DNA of 64,000 nucleotides, taken from contig CM055816.1 of assembly GCA_029582265.1 (NCBI GenBank), positions 29,246,366 to 29,310,365 on the forward strand, written 5' to 3'. The DNA comes from Zoroaster sp. YZ-2022 (Eukaryota; Echinodermata; Asteroidea; Forcipulatida; Zoroasteridae). The notes under the pieces are model-generated. The model saw only the letters and a list, made by a program, of their open reading frames with translations, was not told the origin of the DNA and made no database searches. The position numbers and the translations under genes are program-made. Below are positions 34,426 to 43,775 of this stretch, one piece after another (the first letter of the stretch is position 1; every line of letters starts with the position of its first letter).

Positions 34426-35225
34426 CTCTGATCGTGACGATACTGTCTCTATAAGTGTGTTATTATCTTTAGTCCCATGATCATAGCACTTTATTGTGTC
34501 TCTTCAGGCCCAGAAAAGTGCTCAATATTTGTTGGATTTTTTCTGGGTTTTCAACCCTTATATGAAACTTAAAACTAAACTAAAAATACTTAAAAACAAA
34601 AAAAAATACCAGAACTACATATTTTTGGATTGGTTGGTCCCTTAAAACATACTTATTTTTGTTCATGGCTTTGGAATGAATCAGCTGGTTCACCATAGTA
34701 AACCACAGACTGGCCCTTGTCACTAGATGATAACCCCTAAGTAGCTACTGAGTCCATAGTTGGATGGGGGGGGGGGGGATGGACTGTGAATAAGCTAAGC
34801 CTGGGATAATTCAATCAATTATTATGTGACAGCAGGTGCGGTTAACCCTAATCTGTCATACTTTTGCATGGTTGTTGCGGTGTTTTATACCATGATGCGT
34901 TTTTCAACTCTGTACCTCTCATTTCTATTAATAACCCAATACAAGTATACATTTTTGGAAAGCTGTTTTTTTCTCGTTCATTTGATACCAAATTCGTCTA
35001 AATATGGTCAAGTTGAAAGTAGGTCAGTCATGATCTAAATAACATGAAATCTATGGAAAAAAATTTAATTCAAATTCGTTGATCTGGTAGGGAGTTTCCC
35101 AGCCTAGATGCCATGCTGGAAAATGCCCTTATTTTTACATTTAATTTTTTTTTTTTTTTTGGTGTTGTCAAATGTCAGGTTCTCAATTTTTTTCCCCCTT
35201 TTTTTAAAATGTTTTTTCCTTGCAG

Positions 35226-35372
35226 ATCATTATAGGATAATGCCATCCGGGCATTTACACATCATCAACGTGTCGGAGGCCGACGAGGGATACTACACAT
35301 GCTCAGCGACAAACCCTTCTCTGTCCAAGACGCATAGTCTAGGAAACGGAACAACGCTAGTTGTTATAGATG
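35226..35372 (+). CDS. CDON: Exon 4: Ig domain 2, second half
   Basis: Phase 1-1 exon of 147 bases, the same length as exon 3. It carries the E-F strands of Ig2: GHLHIINVSEADEGYYTCSATNP is a textbook L-x-I...D-x-G-x-Y-x-C signature. NGTT near the end is a possible N-glycosylation site. The acceptor TTCCTTGCAG and the donor GATG|GTAAGT are clear. Intron 3 before it is 3.5 kb and contains the 87-bp array, the AGGTCA array and a telomere-like tract. Confidence 0.9.
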
Positions 35373-35919
35373 GTAAGTGGAATGTGATACGTACATGTAC
35401 ATGTACCTGCTTGAAAAACCTGCAAAGTCCTCTCTGTGTAATACTACAGTGCCACTTCGATATGACATAAAACACAATAAAGGGGGCCACTTTGCATCCG
35501 TCATGTTAGCAGTTTTTCCAATGGTTGTTATTTATTTTTAAGTACCTGAAACCGACCAAAAAGTGTTTCAACTTGTAAATGGACATGCAGGCTTATACTA
35601 GAACTAATTTGAGTTGATTTATTTTATTTATTTTTTTATTTTTTTATTTATTTTTTTTTGTACCCTCAAATTTCCATAAAAATTGGACGGAAAAAGTTAC
35701 CGCACTTTTCCGTCCATTTGTTGATAGAAATTTTAGGGTAATTAAAAAAATAATAGTAATAATCAACTCAAATTATCTTTAGGATAAGCATGCATGTCTA
35801 TTCAAATGTTGAAATTCTTTTTTGGTGGTTTCAGATATTAAAAAGAAAATTACAACCATTAGAAAAACTGCTAACGTGACGGTAGGAAAGTGGCCCCCTT
35901 TATTGTGTTTTATGTCATA

Positions 35920-36092
35920 TACATCCTCATGTGGTATGCCATGGTTGAAAGGTTTATTGCATCGAATTTGTGTTATGATGGCTGAGAATGTGGGTTCAAA
36001 TCCCGACCGCGACCGTAGTACTAATGTCCTAGAACAGGACCATAATTGCTTCTCTCCACCAAGGTGTGCAATGGGCACTTGTGAGGGAAGAA
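35920..36092 (+). mobile_element. SINE, diverged copy
   Basis: GGCTGAGAATGTGGGTTCAA then ATCCCGACCGCGACC is the B-box region. GACCATAATTGCTTCTCTCC is the body of the family seen at 6298. The head and tail are degraded. Confidence 0.7.
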
Positions 36093-36102
36093 TTGGTGTA
36101 AA

Positions 36103-36373
36103 TTAACCCTAATCCCCTGGGTATTCTGGCTAGGAACCTTCCTGAATCCTCCAAAAGCCATCAGTGCACTTTTGGAAACATGCCCTTATCTTCAAAATGT
36201 ACCATGCATCTGCATTGATCTTTCACATTCAGCACTTGTGGCCTGTACTTCTTGCCAGGTAGTAATTTTGCACCATTTGAAGAGGTGAATGTACCAGTTT
36301 CCAACAGGGCTGAATTTTTCCCAAAAAAGTAGGCCTTTGAGGATTTTGGAGGATATGGGGTGGTTAGTGTTAA
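36103..36373. mobile_element. TTAA-bounded element, family D
   Basis: TTAACCCTAATCCCCTGG ... GATATGGGGTGGTTAGTGTTAA. The interior (GGAACCTTCCTGAATCCTCC, ATGCCCTTATCTTCAAAATG) is nearly the same as 59789-60062. Intron 4. Confidence 0.78.
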
Positions 36374-36392
36374 TACACTCACTGGCCAAAAG
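36374..36392. mobile_element. Tc1/mariner-like single terminal repeat
   Basis: TACACTCACTGGCCAAAAG abuts family D's right TTAA. It is the same terminus as 36683-36959 without a partner. Confidence 0.5.
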
Positions 36393-36682
36393 AAAAGAAA
36401 TATGTTTTTTTTTCTCCCTGTAAACTTGGGAAACATATTTGGTAATTACGCCAATTATATTTGATAATGCGATTATGGACCTCCTGACTCATAACCCATC
36501 TGGGAGTTTGGTCGACCCTAACTCCAACCCTCAAAAACATTGCTCTGAGAAGAAAAAAATTGTGGCATTGTGGTCGTGCCCTTGTCCATGTTTCAACTGT
36601 GGAACACTTGTTTTTTTTTTGGGAGAGGTGTTTTTTGACATTTTCATGTTAGTTTTTGACTGTTGGTACATGTAGATAAAAA

Positions 36683-36959
36683 TACACTCACTGGCCAAAA
36701 GTATTGCAACATGAATTTGTACGAGACATTGCCTAGACGGATGGCCGCAATTATCAGGTCACGTGGTTACCCGACAAAGTATTGAGGGACTTTGTTTCCG
36801 AGCAAGAACAGTACAAAAGAACATTGACTTCAAAACACAGGCACTTTCAAGAAGTCTTAAGTAGTGTAAATAAAATAAAATAAATTATTGTAACACAGTT
36901 CTCCAAACAGAACTTTGGTGTGAATTTCAATGTTGCAATACTTATGGCCAGTGAGTGTA
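36683..36959. mobile_element. Tc1/mariner-like short element
   Basis: TACACTCACTGGCCAAAAGT (then ATTGCAACATG) at the left is inverted at the right as TTGCAATACTTATGGCCAGT then GAGTGTA. TA flanks and these ends are typical of Tc1-like elements. The interior is 220 bases with no transposase. Ends 50 bases before exon 5. Confidence 0.82.
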
Positions 36960-37009
36960 TATAATTTTATATCATTACAATAAAACGATTCCATAATCTC
37001 TCCCCACAG

Positions 37010-37285
37010 TCTCCGATGTCCAGATTCCACCGACCATTACAACCTCACGAGGTGCCACCGTCATCATTGATGGGCGAGCCATCCTGGAGTGTCTACCACA
37101 GGGTGTACCTTTCCCCGAAGTCAGATGGGAGAGGCTGGACAGGCAGATGCCAGCCAGCGCAGTCTACCATCCGGACAGTCTCGAGATCTTCCCAGTCGGC
37201 AGGGGAGATGCTGGCGTCTATAGGTGTACGGCGTGGAGCGGCCAGGAGCGATCCCCGGGGTCGGAGGTCACATTGGAGGTCAAAG
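37010..37285 (+). CDS. CDON: Exon 5: Ig domain 3
   Basis: A whole Ig domain in one 276-base phase 1-1 exon: AILECLPQGVPFPEVRWERLD (B-strand Cys, C-strand Trp) then SLEIFPVGRGDAGVYRCTAW (E-F strands). The acceptor is CTCCCCACAG|TC and the donor GTCAAAG|GTGAGG. The pattern of one-exon Ig1 and Ig3 with split Ig2, Ig4 and Ig5 is regular. GC content rises sharply across the exon compared with both introns. Confidence 0.9.
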
Positions 37286-37498
37286 GTGAGGCTGGTTAAC
37301 ATTGAAAAGGTCACTGTGATATTTTGTTAAATGCATGGAGGGAGGTTATCCTAGTCATCAGTAGACCAATACAGTCTGTTGTTCTGAGCCCCATCTACAG
37401 TATCCAAAATTTTGGTCACACCAGCTGCGTAAAAAGCAAAGCACTTGGCCTCTATAGCAACAGTAATCATGGAATGACTTAATCCTATTGGTAACACA

Positions 37499-37765
37499 CA
37501 AAAAAAGTCTCCAATTTCGGGTCATAGGTGGGCTTCAAAATCATTGCAGTAATCACTTTTTTGGGGGGTGATCTTTTTTTTGGCCCAACCAGTGAAATAT
37601 GTGATACATGCATACACGGTTATTGGAACCAGACCAAATTTCCCATACACAAAGTATGGTGGTGAAGAGAGGTCTCACAAATCAGGCAAACATTCATACC
37701 CTGTGTGAAAAAGCACGGCAGAATTCCAATAGATCCAGCAATTTCGGCTGCAATTGGACATCGTT
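37499..37765. repeat. Dispersed repeat H, intron 5
   Basis: GAACCAGACCAAATTTCCCA, AGAGAGGTCTCACAAATCAG and CAATTTCGGCTGCAATTGGA. Same family as 26519. Confidence 0.72.
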
Positions 37766-38026
37766 TCAACATGAGGCTGAGAGGAAAGTAGGCTGGCCCC
37801 TGTTTAAGTATTAGGAATCGGCATTGTGATTGTACTTGCGTATACAGGGAATCAGACAAGATGGCCGCAGCATGACAAAAGTCTGTGACATTGATAATGA
37901 TTTGTGTGAACTACATGTACTTTGTGGTAGCACCATGTATACAATCTCTTCGGAGTTGTCATAATTGTTGGTTCTGAGATGTGTTGAGAAACTTCAATTT
38001 TTTTTATCCTTTTTTCCCTTTGGCAG

Positions 38027-38185
38027 AACCTGTGGCAATCGCCAAGGCGCCGAAGAACACCTACGTTGATCTTGGAAGCACCGGCCGCTTCAAGTGTGCC
38101 GTGAAAGGTGTTCAAGAGAACCAAATAATATGGCTCTTCAACGGGGAGAGAATCTCGGAGATGAGCTATCGTCATGAAATCCTAA
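38027..38185 (+). CDS. CDON: Exon 6: Ig domain 4, first half
   Basis: Phase 1-1 exon of 159 bases: EPVAIAKAPKNTYVDLGS leads into GRFKCAVKG and then IIWLFNGERIS, giving the B-strand cysteine and C-strand tryptophan. The WLFNGE string is nearly the same as in Ig1, as expected for repeated Ig modules. The acceptor TTTGGCAG and donor CCTAA|GTAAGA fit. The fold is completed by exon 7. Confidence 0.88.
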
Positions 38186-38345
38186 GTAAGACCAAATAAA
38201 CAAATATATAAAACTACGATAGATAAGTTTTTAATTAAATGTTTACCGGTATTTTGTATCACTTGTCTTGTCCACCAAGTCTCATGTCCCTTGTATAGTC
38301 TGTGTTATTCAGGCATTTCTATATAAAATGTTAGGTCTTTTGAAC

Positions 38346-38598
38346 ATGTGACCCGCTCTGGCAAAACCCGAAACTTCTCGGCATTTACCATAATGCATAA
38401 CAGCCATGAAAAGTTCAAAAGGGACCAGTTTGAGATTTTCATGTCACCATATAGAGTTAGAGTATTTTCTCTAGATTTTGATGGACAAAGAAAAATCCTG
38501 AAACGTTGTTGAGAACATTGTTGATTTTCACGGTAAATTTGGGAGGTCACTCCGAAAAGTTGGGTCCAAGTTTAGGGTTTTGCCAGAGCCAGCCACAT
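38346..38598. mobile_element. Short element K with GTGACCCGCTCTGGC ends
   Basis: ATGTGACCCGCTCTGGCAAA at the left and GGTTTTGCCAGAGCCAGCCA (then CAT) at the right form an imperfect 22-base inverted repeat. A second copy is at 60489-60735. Intron 6. Confidence 0.78.
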
Positions 38599-38783
38599 AT
38601 GCCTCCATAATTACTTTTGTACCCATTTCTGTCAATTTGTTGTTTTTAATCTCGTCTAGTTTTGTACATTGAATAAATTAATGAATATTGATTGTGTTCC
38701 TGGCCCAATCTGTCTAGCAGTGATGCGGTGTTCGTTTGGCGACATCTTCTCACAGACGATTTTCTGATGTTGTTTTTATACAG

Positions 38784-38894
38784 GTGGGGAGCTCGTTATC
38801 CATGAGGTCATCCGATCTGACCTTGGTCCCTACCAGTGCTTCATTCAAGCTGATCACGGTAGCGCCCAGGCTACGGCCAGGCTCATGCTTAGAG
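38784..38894 (+). CDS. CDON: Exon 7: Ig domain 4, second half
   Basis: Phase 1-1 exon of 111 bases: GELVIHEVIRSDLGPYQCFIQADHGSAQATARL is the E-F-G part of an Ig domain, with D-x-G-x-Y-x-C and the usual G-strand tail. The acceptor TTTTTATACAG|GTGG and donor AGAG|GTAAGA are clean. The intron before it (598 bases) contains a short transposon with matching ends at 38346-38598. Confidence 0.88.
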
Positions 38895-38963
38895 GTAAGA
38901 CTTCAAATGTCTCCCCTACCCTCCTCCCCTCTCCAAATTAAAAAAAAATATTAATTATTAAAT

Positions 38964-39120
38964 TTTTTGGCCCTACACCGATGTATGTATGAAGCACTGT
39001 ATACTCAGTGCTTTCTGAGTGTCGGTGAAAAAACTTCACAGGCGACTCGGGTGGGATTCAAACCTATGACTTCCTGCTTACTAGTGCAGATGTCTTAAGC
39101 TCTCGACCACCGAGCTTGCC
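38964..39120 (-). mobile_element. tRNA-like SINE relative, minus strand
   Basis: On the minus strand GCTCGGTGGTCGAGAGC resembles an A box and GGTTTGAATCCCACCC a B box. The rest (GCACTGTATACTCAGTGCTT, CCCTACACCGATG) matches the arm of 28476-28642. Intron 7. Confidence 0.62.
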
Positions 39121-39335
39121 TGATGACAATTGGCTGGCTAGAATCCTATATAGCAGCGAGTACCGTGATATATATAGATAAAATTATAATAATAACGAGA
39201 ACAAAATTTTGTTTTAAAAAATTCCCGGATAACTGATAAATTACGTCTTAGCGGTGGTCCAAAGTTCGGGTCAGAAAACCTAGTATTTATATTTGTGTGT
39301 TGAGCTCTGATCAACATTTTTGTTCTGTCTTGCAG

Positions 39336-39506
39336 AGGGTTTCCCCGAGATCATCGGGCCACCCGTCAATACTACTGCCATTGAGGGGGAGAATGTCTTT
39401 CTCTCGTGCGGTATAACCGGCGACCCTATGCCGTTTGTGAGCTGGCACGACCCAATGGAAAACGTTGTCCGGAATACCAGGAGCATGTTCATCTCGGAAG
39501 AAAATG
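39336..39506 (+). CDS. CDON: Exon 8: Ig domain 5, first half
   Basis: Phase 1-1 exon of 171 bases. It encodes FPEIIGPPVNTTAIEGENV then VFLSCGITGDPMPFVSWHDP. The B-strand cysteine, C-strand tryptophan and the GDPMP turn are classic I-set Ig features. NTT is a possible N-glycosylation site. The acceptor is GTCTTGCAG and the donor AAATG|GTAAGT. This fifth Ig domain separates the gene from BOC and insect Ihog, which have four. Confidence 0.9.
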
Positions 39507-39532
39507 GTAAGTGGTATGTAGTTCACTAAATA

Positions 39533-39690
39533 GCAGGCCTGTAATTACTCACAATTTTTCCTGATTTCAGGATTTTTTTTACAAATCTCCCTTTGCCTCA
39601 AAATTATCTTGAAAGAAAGAAGTAGCCTGTATTATGTCCAAACCTCGTTTCTTGTTTGTGGGGATGTGGAGAGTCTGTAAAACCTCCAAA
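39533..39690. mobile_element. hAT-like element fragment, intron 8
   Basis: CAGGCCTGTAATTACTCACA, CTCCCTTTGCCTCAAAATTA and TTGTGGGGATGTGGAGAGTC. The right end is missing. Confidence 0.65.
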
Positions 39691-39773
39691 AACTCAAAAA
39701 AACTGAGCACGTATTGTGATGAAAGATCAGTATTGAAACAAATGGCTGCAATAATTTTAATTTATTTTTGCAG

Positions 39774-39881
39774 GTGGGTTGACAATTTCCAGAGTCGGAC
39801 CAGGTGATGTCGGATGGTATCGATGTACCGCTTCCAATAAATACGGAGAGGTGGTGGCCAAGGCCTACTTGGCTGTGATCG
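39774..39881 (+). CDS. CDON: Exon 9: Ig domain 5, second half
   Basis: Phase 1-1 exon of 108 bases: GGLTISRVGPGDVGWYRCTASNKYGEVVAKAYLAVI. It has L-x-I...D-x-G-x-Y-x-C with ASNKYGE, the usual F-G end of an I-set domain. The acceptor ATTTTTGCAG|GTGG and donor GATCG|GTAAGA fit. A hAT-like repeat (39533-39690) sits in the 267-base intron before it. Confidence 0.9.
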
Positions 39882-40004
39882 GTAAGAAAAAGGGAAACAG
39901 AAAATGACCTGCAACAAGTAGAAACAGCACAGACAAAGAAACACGAGGGCTTGAAGGAAAGAAAGGTTTCAAAACACACCAAAACTCATTTTAATTGAAT
40001 TATG

Positions 40005-40272
40005 TCTGGCTGAAATCTTTAATGTCTGTCTAAAATCTTTTATGAAATCTTTTATGAAATCTTTTTTGAAATCTTTTATGTCTGTCTAAAATCTTTTATG
40101 AAATCTTTTTTGAAATCTTTTATGTCTGTCTAAAATCTGTTATGTCTGTCTAAAATCTTTTATGAAATCTTTTATGAAATCTTTTATGAAATCTTTTATG
40201 AAATCTTTTATGTCTGTCTAAAATCTTTTATGAAATCTTTTATGAAATCTTTTATGTCTGTCTGAAATCTAG
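40005..40272. repeat. Short tandem repeat AAATCTTTTATG / TCTGTCTA
   Basis: A 12-base word (AAATCTTTTATG) alternates with a 20-base version that adds GTCTGTCT over about 260 bases. Intron 9. Confidence 0.85.
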
Positions 40273-40382
40273 TTTGGATAAAAAAAAAAAGAATTTTATC
40301 ATAATAAAAAAAAACAATTTGATGTTGAATGTCAGTTTCTTAAAAGCGAGAATACAATTTCAGTAAATATCTGTAAATGTGG

Positions 40383-40600
40383 CACTTGTGTCCTTGAGCA
40401 AGACACTTAACCATAATTGCTTTGTCCTTCGGAAGGTCCCGTGTACTAGATTATTAAAGTAATGCACGTAAAAGAACCCATTGAAGAGTAGGGGTTTACC
40501 CCGGTGTTTCTGGTTCACATAGCAAAAAAGCGCCCTTGTTTACAGGTTTCCTCAGGCTTCTGAGCTACACTGCTTAAGTGTGCTTTTGAAGAATCCTTGG
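40383..40600 (+). mobile_element. SINE body and tail variant
   Basis: TGTCCTTGAGCAAGACACTT then AACCATAATTGC as in the SINE, followed by a different 3' part (GGTCCCGTGTACTAGATTAT, AAAGAACCCATTG). No head. Intron 9. Confidence 0.55.
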
Positions 40601-40688
40601 TTTCATTACCAGAAATGTATAATAATAATAATAATAGTTGTAGCTTTTCGACACCATTTATTAAATAGTCAAATCGTTCTGTTTACAG

Positions 40689-40808
40689 AGAAAATGAGTA
40701 CAACACCAGCTCCTGAGACAAGCCCACGACACGTCCTCAATCCACCAGTGAATGACGACATCACCATAACAACACAAACGACAGATGAGCCAAACAAGCC
40801 CGGAACAG
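40689..40808 (+). CDS. CDON: Exon 10: Thr/Pro-rich linker
   Basis: Phase 1-1 exon of 120 bases and 40 residues, with no globular domain signature: STTPAPETSPR, then NPPVNDDITITTQTTDEPNK. It is rich in Thr and Pro, so it could be extended and O-glycosylated. It lies where vertebrate CDON has a linker between Ig5 and its first FN3 domain. Here the next exon already encodes what matches CDON's second FN3 domain. The acceptor TCTGTTTACAG and donor AACAG|GTAGGT are acceptable. Less certain than the domain exons because it is short and of low complexity. Confidence 0.75.
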
Positions 40809-40964
40809 GTAGGTCAAAGGTCGAAGGGTCACATGCAATCTTGACCTGATGGACAATCTATTTGACCGGAAACACTACATAGTTATTGATAATATAAAAG
40901 AGTATTCCTCACCCAAGTATTTGACACCAACCCAGACCCTCTGATTATTTTCTTGCGAAAGGGA

Positions 40965-41800
40965 ATGTTAAGATATGAGATTTATTGTTTTGGTTTGCGG
41001 CAACACCATGTGCTTATCTCAACTATCGTGAAGTACATGGTTCTGAAAAGAACCTTTTTCGGGCAACTCGTATCTCAACTGTTGCTAAGTGAGATTGTGG
41101 TTCAGGGAGAACCAATATCGGGCAACTCGTTTCTCAATTGTCGCTAAGTGAGATTATGGTTCAGGGGATAACCAATATTGGGCAATTCGTATGTCAACTA
41201 TCGCTTAGTGAGATTATGGTTCAGGGAGAACCAATATCGGGCAACTCGTTTCTCAATTGTCGCTAAGTGAGATTATGGTTCAGGGGAGAACCAATATTGG
41301 GCAACTCGTATGTCAACTATCGCTAAGTGAGATTATGGATCAGGGAGAACCAATATCGGGCAACTCGTTTCTCAACTATCGCTAAGTGAGACTATGGATC
41401 AGGGAGAACCAATATCGGGCAACTCGTTTCTCAATTGTCGCTAAGTGAGATTATGGTTCAGGGGATAACCAATATTGGGCAATTCGTATGTCAACTATCG
41501 CTTAGTGAGATTATGGTTCAGGGGAGAACCAATATCGGGCAACTCGTATCTCAACTATTGCTAAGTGAGATTATGGTTCAGGGGAGAACTAATATTGGGC
41601 AACTCGTTTCTCAACTGTCGCTAGTGAGAATGTGGTTCAGGGAGAACCATGGGGTCTTCACGGGGTGTTTTCTATTAGAACAAGATGATCAGAGCATAAT
41701 GATCGAAACGTCGAGTTGTAACCAACCGGTTCTTCTCAGAACTATTTACTACTCAAAAGAGAATTTCTACATGGTGTCACTGCAAACAGTCTTTACTTAT
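40965..41800 (+). mobile_element. Foldback F element swollen by a 60-bp array
   Basis: The flanks are family F (TTTGCGGCAACACCATGTGC on the left, GATCGAAACGTCGAGTTGTA and ATGGTGTCACTGCAAACAGT on the right). Between them about ten copies of a 60-base unit, GGGCAACTCGTATCTCAACT ATCGCTAAGTGAGATTATGG TTCAGGGGAGAACCAATATC, run from 41055 to 41650. Intron 10. Confidence 0.8.
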
Positions 41801-41898
41801 CTTTTTCACCTTTTTCTTAATACACATGAAGTACATGTATAATCAAGACCCAAAATACCAATGTATAAGTTCTCTTTAAACTTTGACCCCGACTTCAG

Positions 41899-42099
41899 TG
41901 CCAGATTCCCCCACCAAGCCGGTCATCATGAAGACGTCGGACACTTCCGTGGAGACGAGATGGAACTACCACAGCACGATCCCTGTCACAAGTTTCACGG
42001 TCCAATACCGGGATGTGGGGTCGATAGAAGGCTGGGTGACAGCCTCCAATGTCATACCACCCAATCGGAGAATGTACGAGGTTCAAGGGCTTACCAAAG
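41899..42099 (+). CDS. CDON: Exon 11: first FN3 domain, N-terminal part
   Basis: Phase 1-1 exon of 201 bases: VPDSPTKPVIMKTSDTSVET, RWNYHSTIPVTSFTVQYRDV and then WVTASNVIPPNRRMYEVQGL. The Pro-rich start, the B-strand Trp (RWNY), the C-strand VQYR and the E-strand L-T-K-G-T-x-Y (completed in exon 12) define an FN3 domain. It resembles CDON FN3-2 (VPDPP..., NW-V, DIPPS). The acceptor GACTTCAG|TG is weak in pyrimidines. The donor is AAAG|GTATAA. Confidence 0.85.
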
Positions 42100-42229
42100 G
42101 TATAATAAACCTCAGCAAAGTCTCAATTCTTAAAGATGCATTGTCCCAGGTTATTATGATTTAGTTTTCTGGTAAGCAATTTTATCTGCTGAGCAGCTCT
42201 GTAAAATTGTCCCCTGGACTCACTGGCGG

Positions 42230-42480
42230 ATCCAGGAGGGGGGGGGGATGTAGCCTAAGGGGGTGTAGCCCCCCTATAATCGTAAAAAACAAAAAACAGA
42301 ATCAGATACAAACGGTAAGGTATTCCCCCCTCATTTTCCCCCTCATTTTCCCCCTCATTTTCCCCCTCATTTCCCCCTCACTGTGCTTTGTTTTCCTCTC
42401 CCTTTGATTATTTCATTGTAATATTTGTAGTACTGAAAAATCGTTCTTGATTCTCAGCCCCCCCCCCTAAAAAAAATTCT
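42230..42480. repeat. G-run, CCCCCTCATTTT short tandem, C-run
   Basis: GGATCCAGGAGGGGGGGG is inverted against CCCCCCCCTAAAAAAAATTC ... GGATCCGCCC at the other side, with four copies of CCCCCTCATTTT between. It could be a small element with CTGGATCC / GGATCCGCC ends. Intron 11. Confidence 0.6.
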
Positions 42481-42573
42481 GGATCCGCCCATGGGACTGT
42501 ACTAGCCCCTTTCTTTCCCAGTAATCATTGTGAACTTTCAGTAATTAATTAACGCTCCTTCAATTCATTGCAG

Positions 42574-42755
42574 GTACCACGTATCGTTTCCTGGTCATCG
42601 CAGCCAACAACCATGGTGAGAGTGAACCCAGCGAGATGTCCAATCGCTTCCTGATGCATGTTCCTGATAACCCACCCGTCAGGCCGCCGCTGGATGCTCC
42701 GAGGATCACCAACTGCAGGGCACTGAGCTCCACAACCATCCTGGTAGAGTGGGAG
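42574..42755 (+). CDS. CDON: Exon 12: end of first FN3 and start of second FN3
   Basis: Phase 1-0 exon of 182 bases. GTTYRFLVIAANNHGESEPS is the F-G region of the first FN3 domain, with Y-x-F-x-V-x-A-x-N-x-x-G-x-S. NPPVRPPLDAPRITNCRALS and TTILVEWE then start the second FN3 domain up to the B-strand tryptophan. The donor GGGAG|GTGAGA is in phase 0, the only phase-0 intron of the ectodomain. If the intron were kept, the frame would stop at TAG two codons later. Confidence 0.88.
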
Positions 42756-42799
42756 GTGAGATAGCAAAATTTTAAGCTGTCAGAATCAAATCCCATATT

Positions 42800-43190
42800 G
42801 CTAAGTCAAAATCCCTTATTGACCAATCAAAATCCCTTATTGACCAATCAAAATCCCTTATTGACCAATCAGAATCCCATATTGACCAATCAGAATCCCA
42901 TATTGACCAATCAAAATCCCTTATTGACCAATCAAAATCCCTTATTGACCAATCAAAATCCCATATTGACCAATCAAAATCCCATATTGACCAATCAGTA
43001 TCCCTTATTGACCAATCAAAATCCCTTATTGACCAATCAAAATCCCATATTGACCAATCAAAATCCCATATTGACCAATCAAAATCCCTTATTGACCAAT
43101 CAATATCTTGTATTGACCAATCAGAATCCCATATTGACCAATCAGAATCCCTTATTGACCAATCAATATCCTGTATTGACCAATCAAATT
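42800..43190 (+). repeat. 21-bp array with 18 CCAAT boxes
   Basis: The unit CCCTTATTGACCAATCAAAAT is repeated with exact 21-base spacing. Eighteen copies keep TTGACCAATCA. It fills most of intron 12 (42756-43235). TTGACCAATCA includes the NF-Y (CCAAT-box) consensus. Because 21 is divisible by three, an open frame runs through the array into exon 13, but the upstream exon would stop at TAG if the intron were kept. Confidence 0.93.
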
Positions 43191-43235
43191 CCCTTATTAA
43201 TAAATCAAACTGGCTTTTTTTCAAATTATCCACAG

Positions 43236-43464
43236 TTTGACCCCAAGTACCCAGATATACCCGTCACCGGCTTCTACATCCACACCCGTAACACGGATAG
43301 CGACGACGACAACGACTACATTCGCACCCCTGTCAAGGGCAGCGACGTTCGTCGCTACTACATCAATAATCTGGAGGCGGAGTTGACCTATGACATCAAG
43401 ATGCAGACGTTTAACAGCGGTGGGGAAAGTCCGTTCAGTAACGTCATCATCAAAGGAACTTTCG
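43236..43464 (+). CDS. CDON: Exon 13: second FN3 domain, remainder
   Basis: Phase 0-1 exon of 229 bases: PVTGFYIHTRNTDSDDDNDY, then YYINNLEAELTYDIKMQTFN and GGESPFSNVI. This is the best family match in the window. In vertebrate CDON the corresponding last FN3 domain carries the same acidic TDSD-type loop and is the one reported to bind Sonic hedgehog in a calcium-dependent way (family knowledge). The acceptor is TTATCCACAG and the donor TTTCG|GTAAAT. Ligand binding here is inferred, not shown. Confidence 0.92.
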
Positions 43465-43479
43465 GTAAATGAGGGGTTT

Positions 43480-43775
43480 AAGATTTGAGGCTTTGCATGG
43501 CGTAGTATTGATATTGTTTTGGTTTGCGGTCACACCTTGTGTTTATCTCAACTATCGCTAAGTGAGGTAGATGGTTCTGAAAACCTTATCGCACAACTCG
43601 TATCTGAACTGTCGCTAAGTGAGATTATGGTTCAGGGGAGAACCAATATCGGGCAACTCATTTCTCAACTATCACTAAGTGAGATTATGGTTCAGGGGAG
43701 AACCAATATCGGGCAACTCGTTTCTCAACTATCGCTAAGTGAAAATGTGGTTCAGGGAGAACCATGGGTTCTTCT
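43480..43775 (+). mobile_element. Foldback F element with three 60-bp units
   Basis: GGCTTTGCATGGCG, TTTGCGGTCACACCTTGTGT, then units of CAACTCGTATCTGAACTGTC GCTAAGTGAGATTATGG as at 41055. It is a smaller relative of the intron 10 array. Intron 13. Confidence 0.75.

Noticed and set aside
40809..41898. A hidden FN3-1 exon between exons 10 and 11
   Set aside because: The interval is mostly the foldback element with its 60-bp array. No frame shows the Trp, Tyr and Leu pattern of an FN3 domain with splice sites.
42798..43235. Open frame of NQNPLLTNQ repeats reading into exon 13
   Set aside because: It is the 21-bp CCAAT array. A clean acceptor precedes exon 13, and retention of the intron from exon 12 would stop at TAG almost at once.
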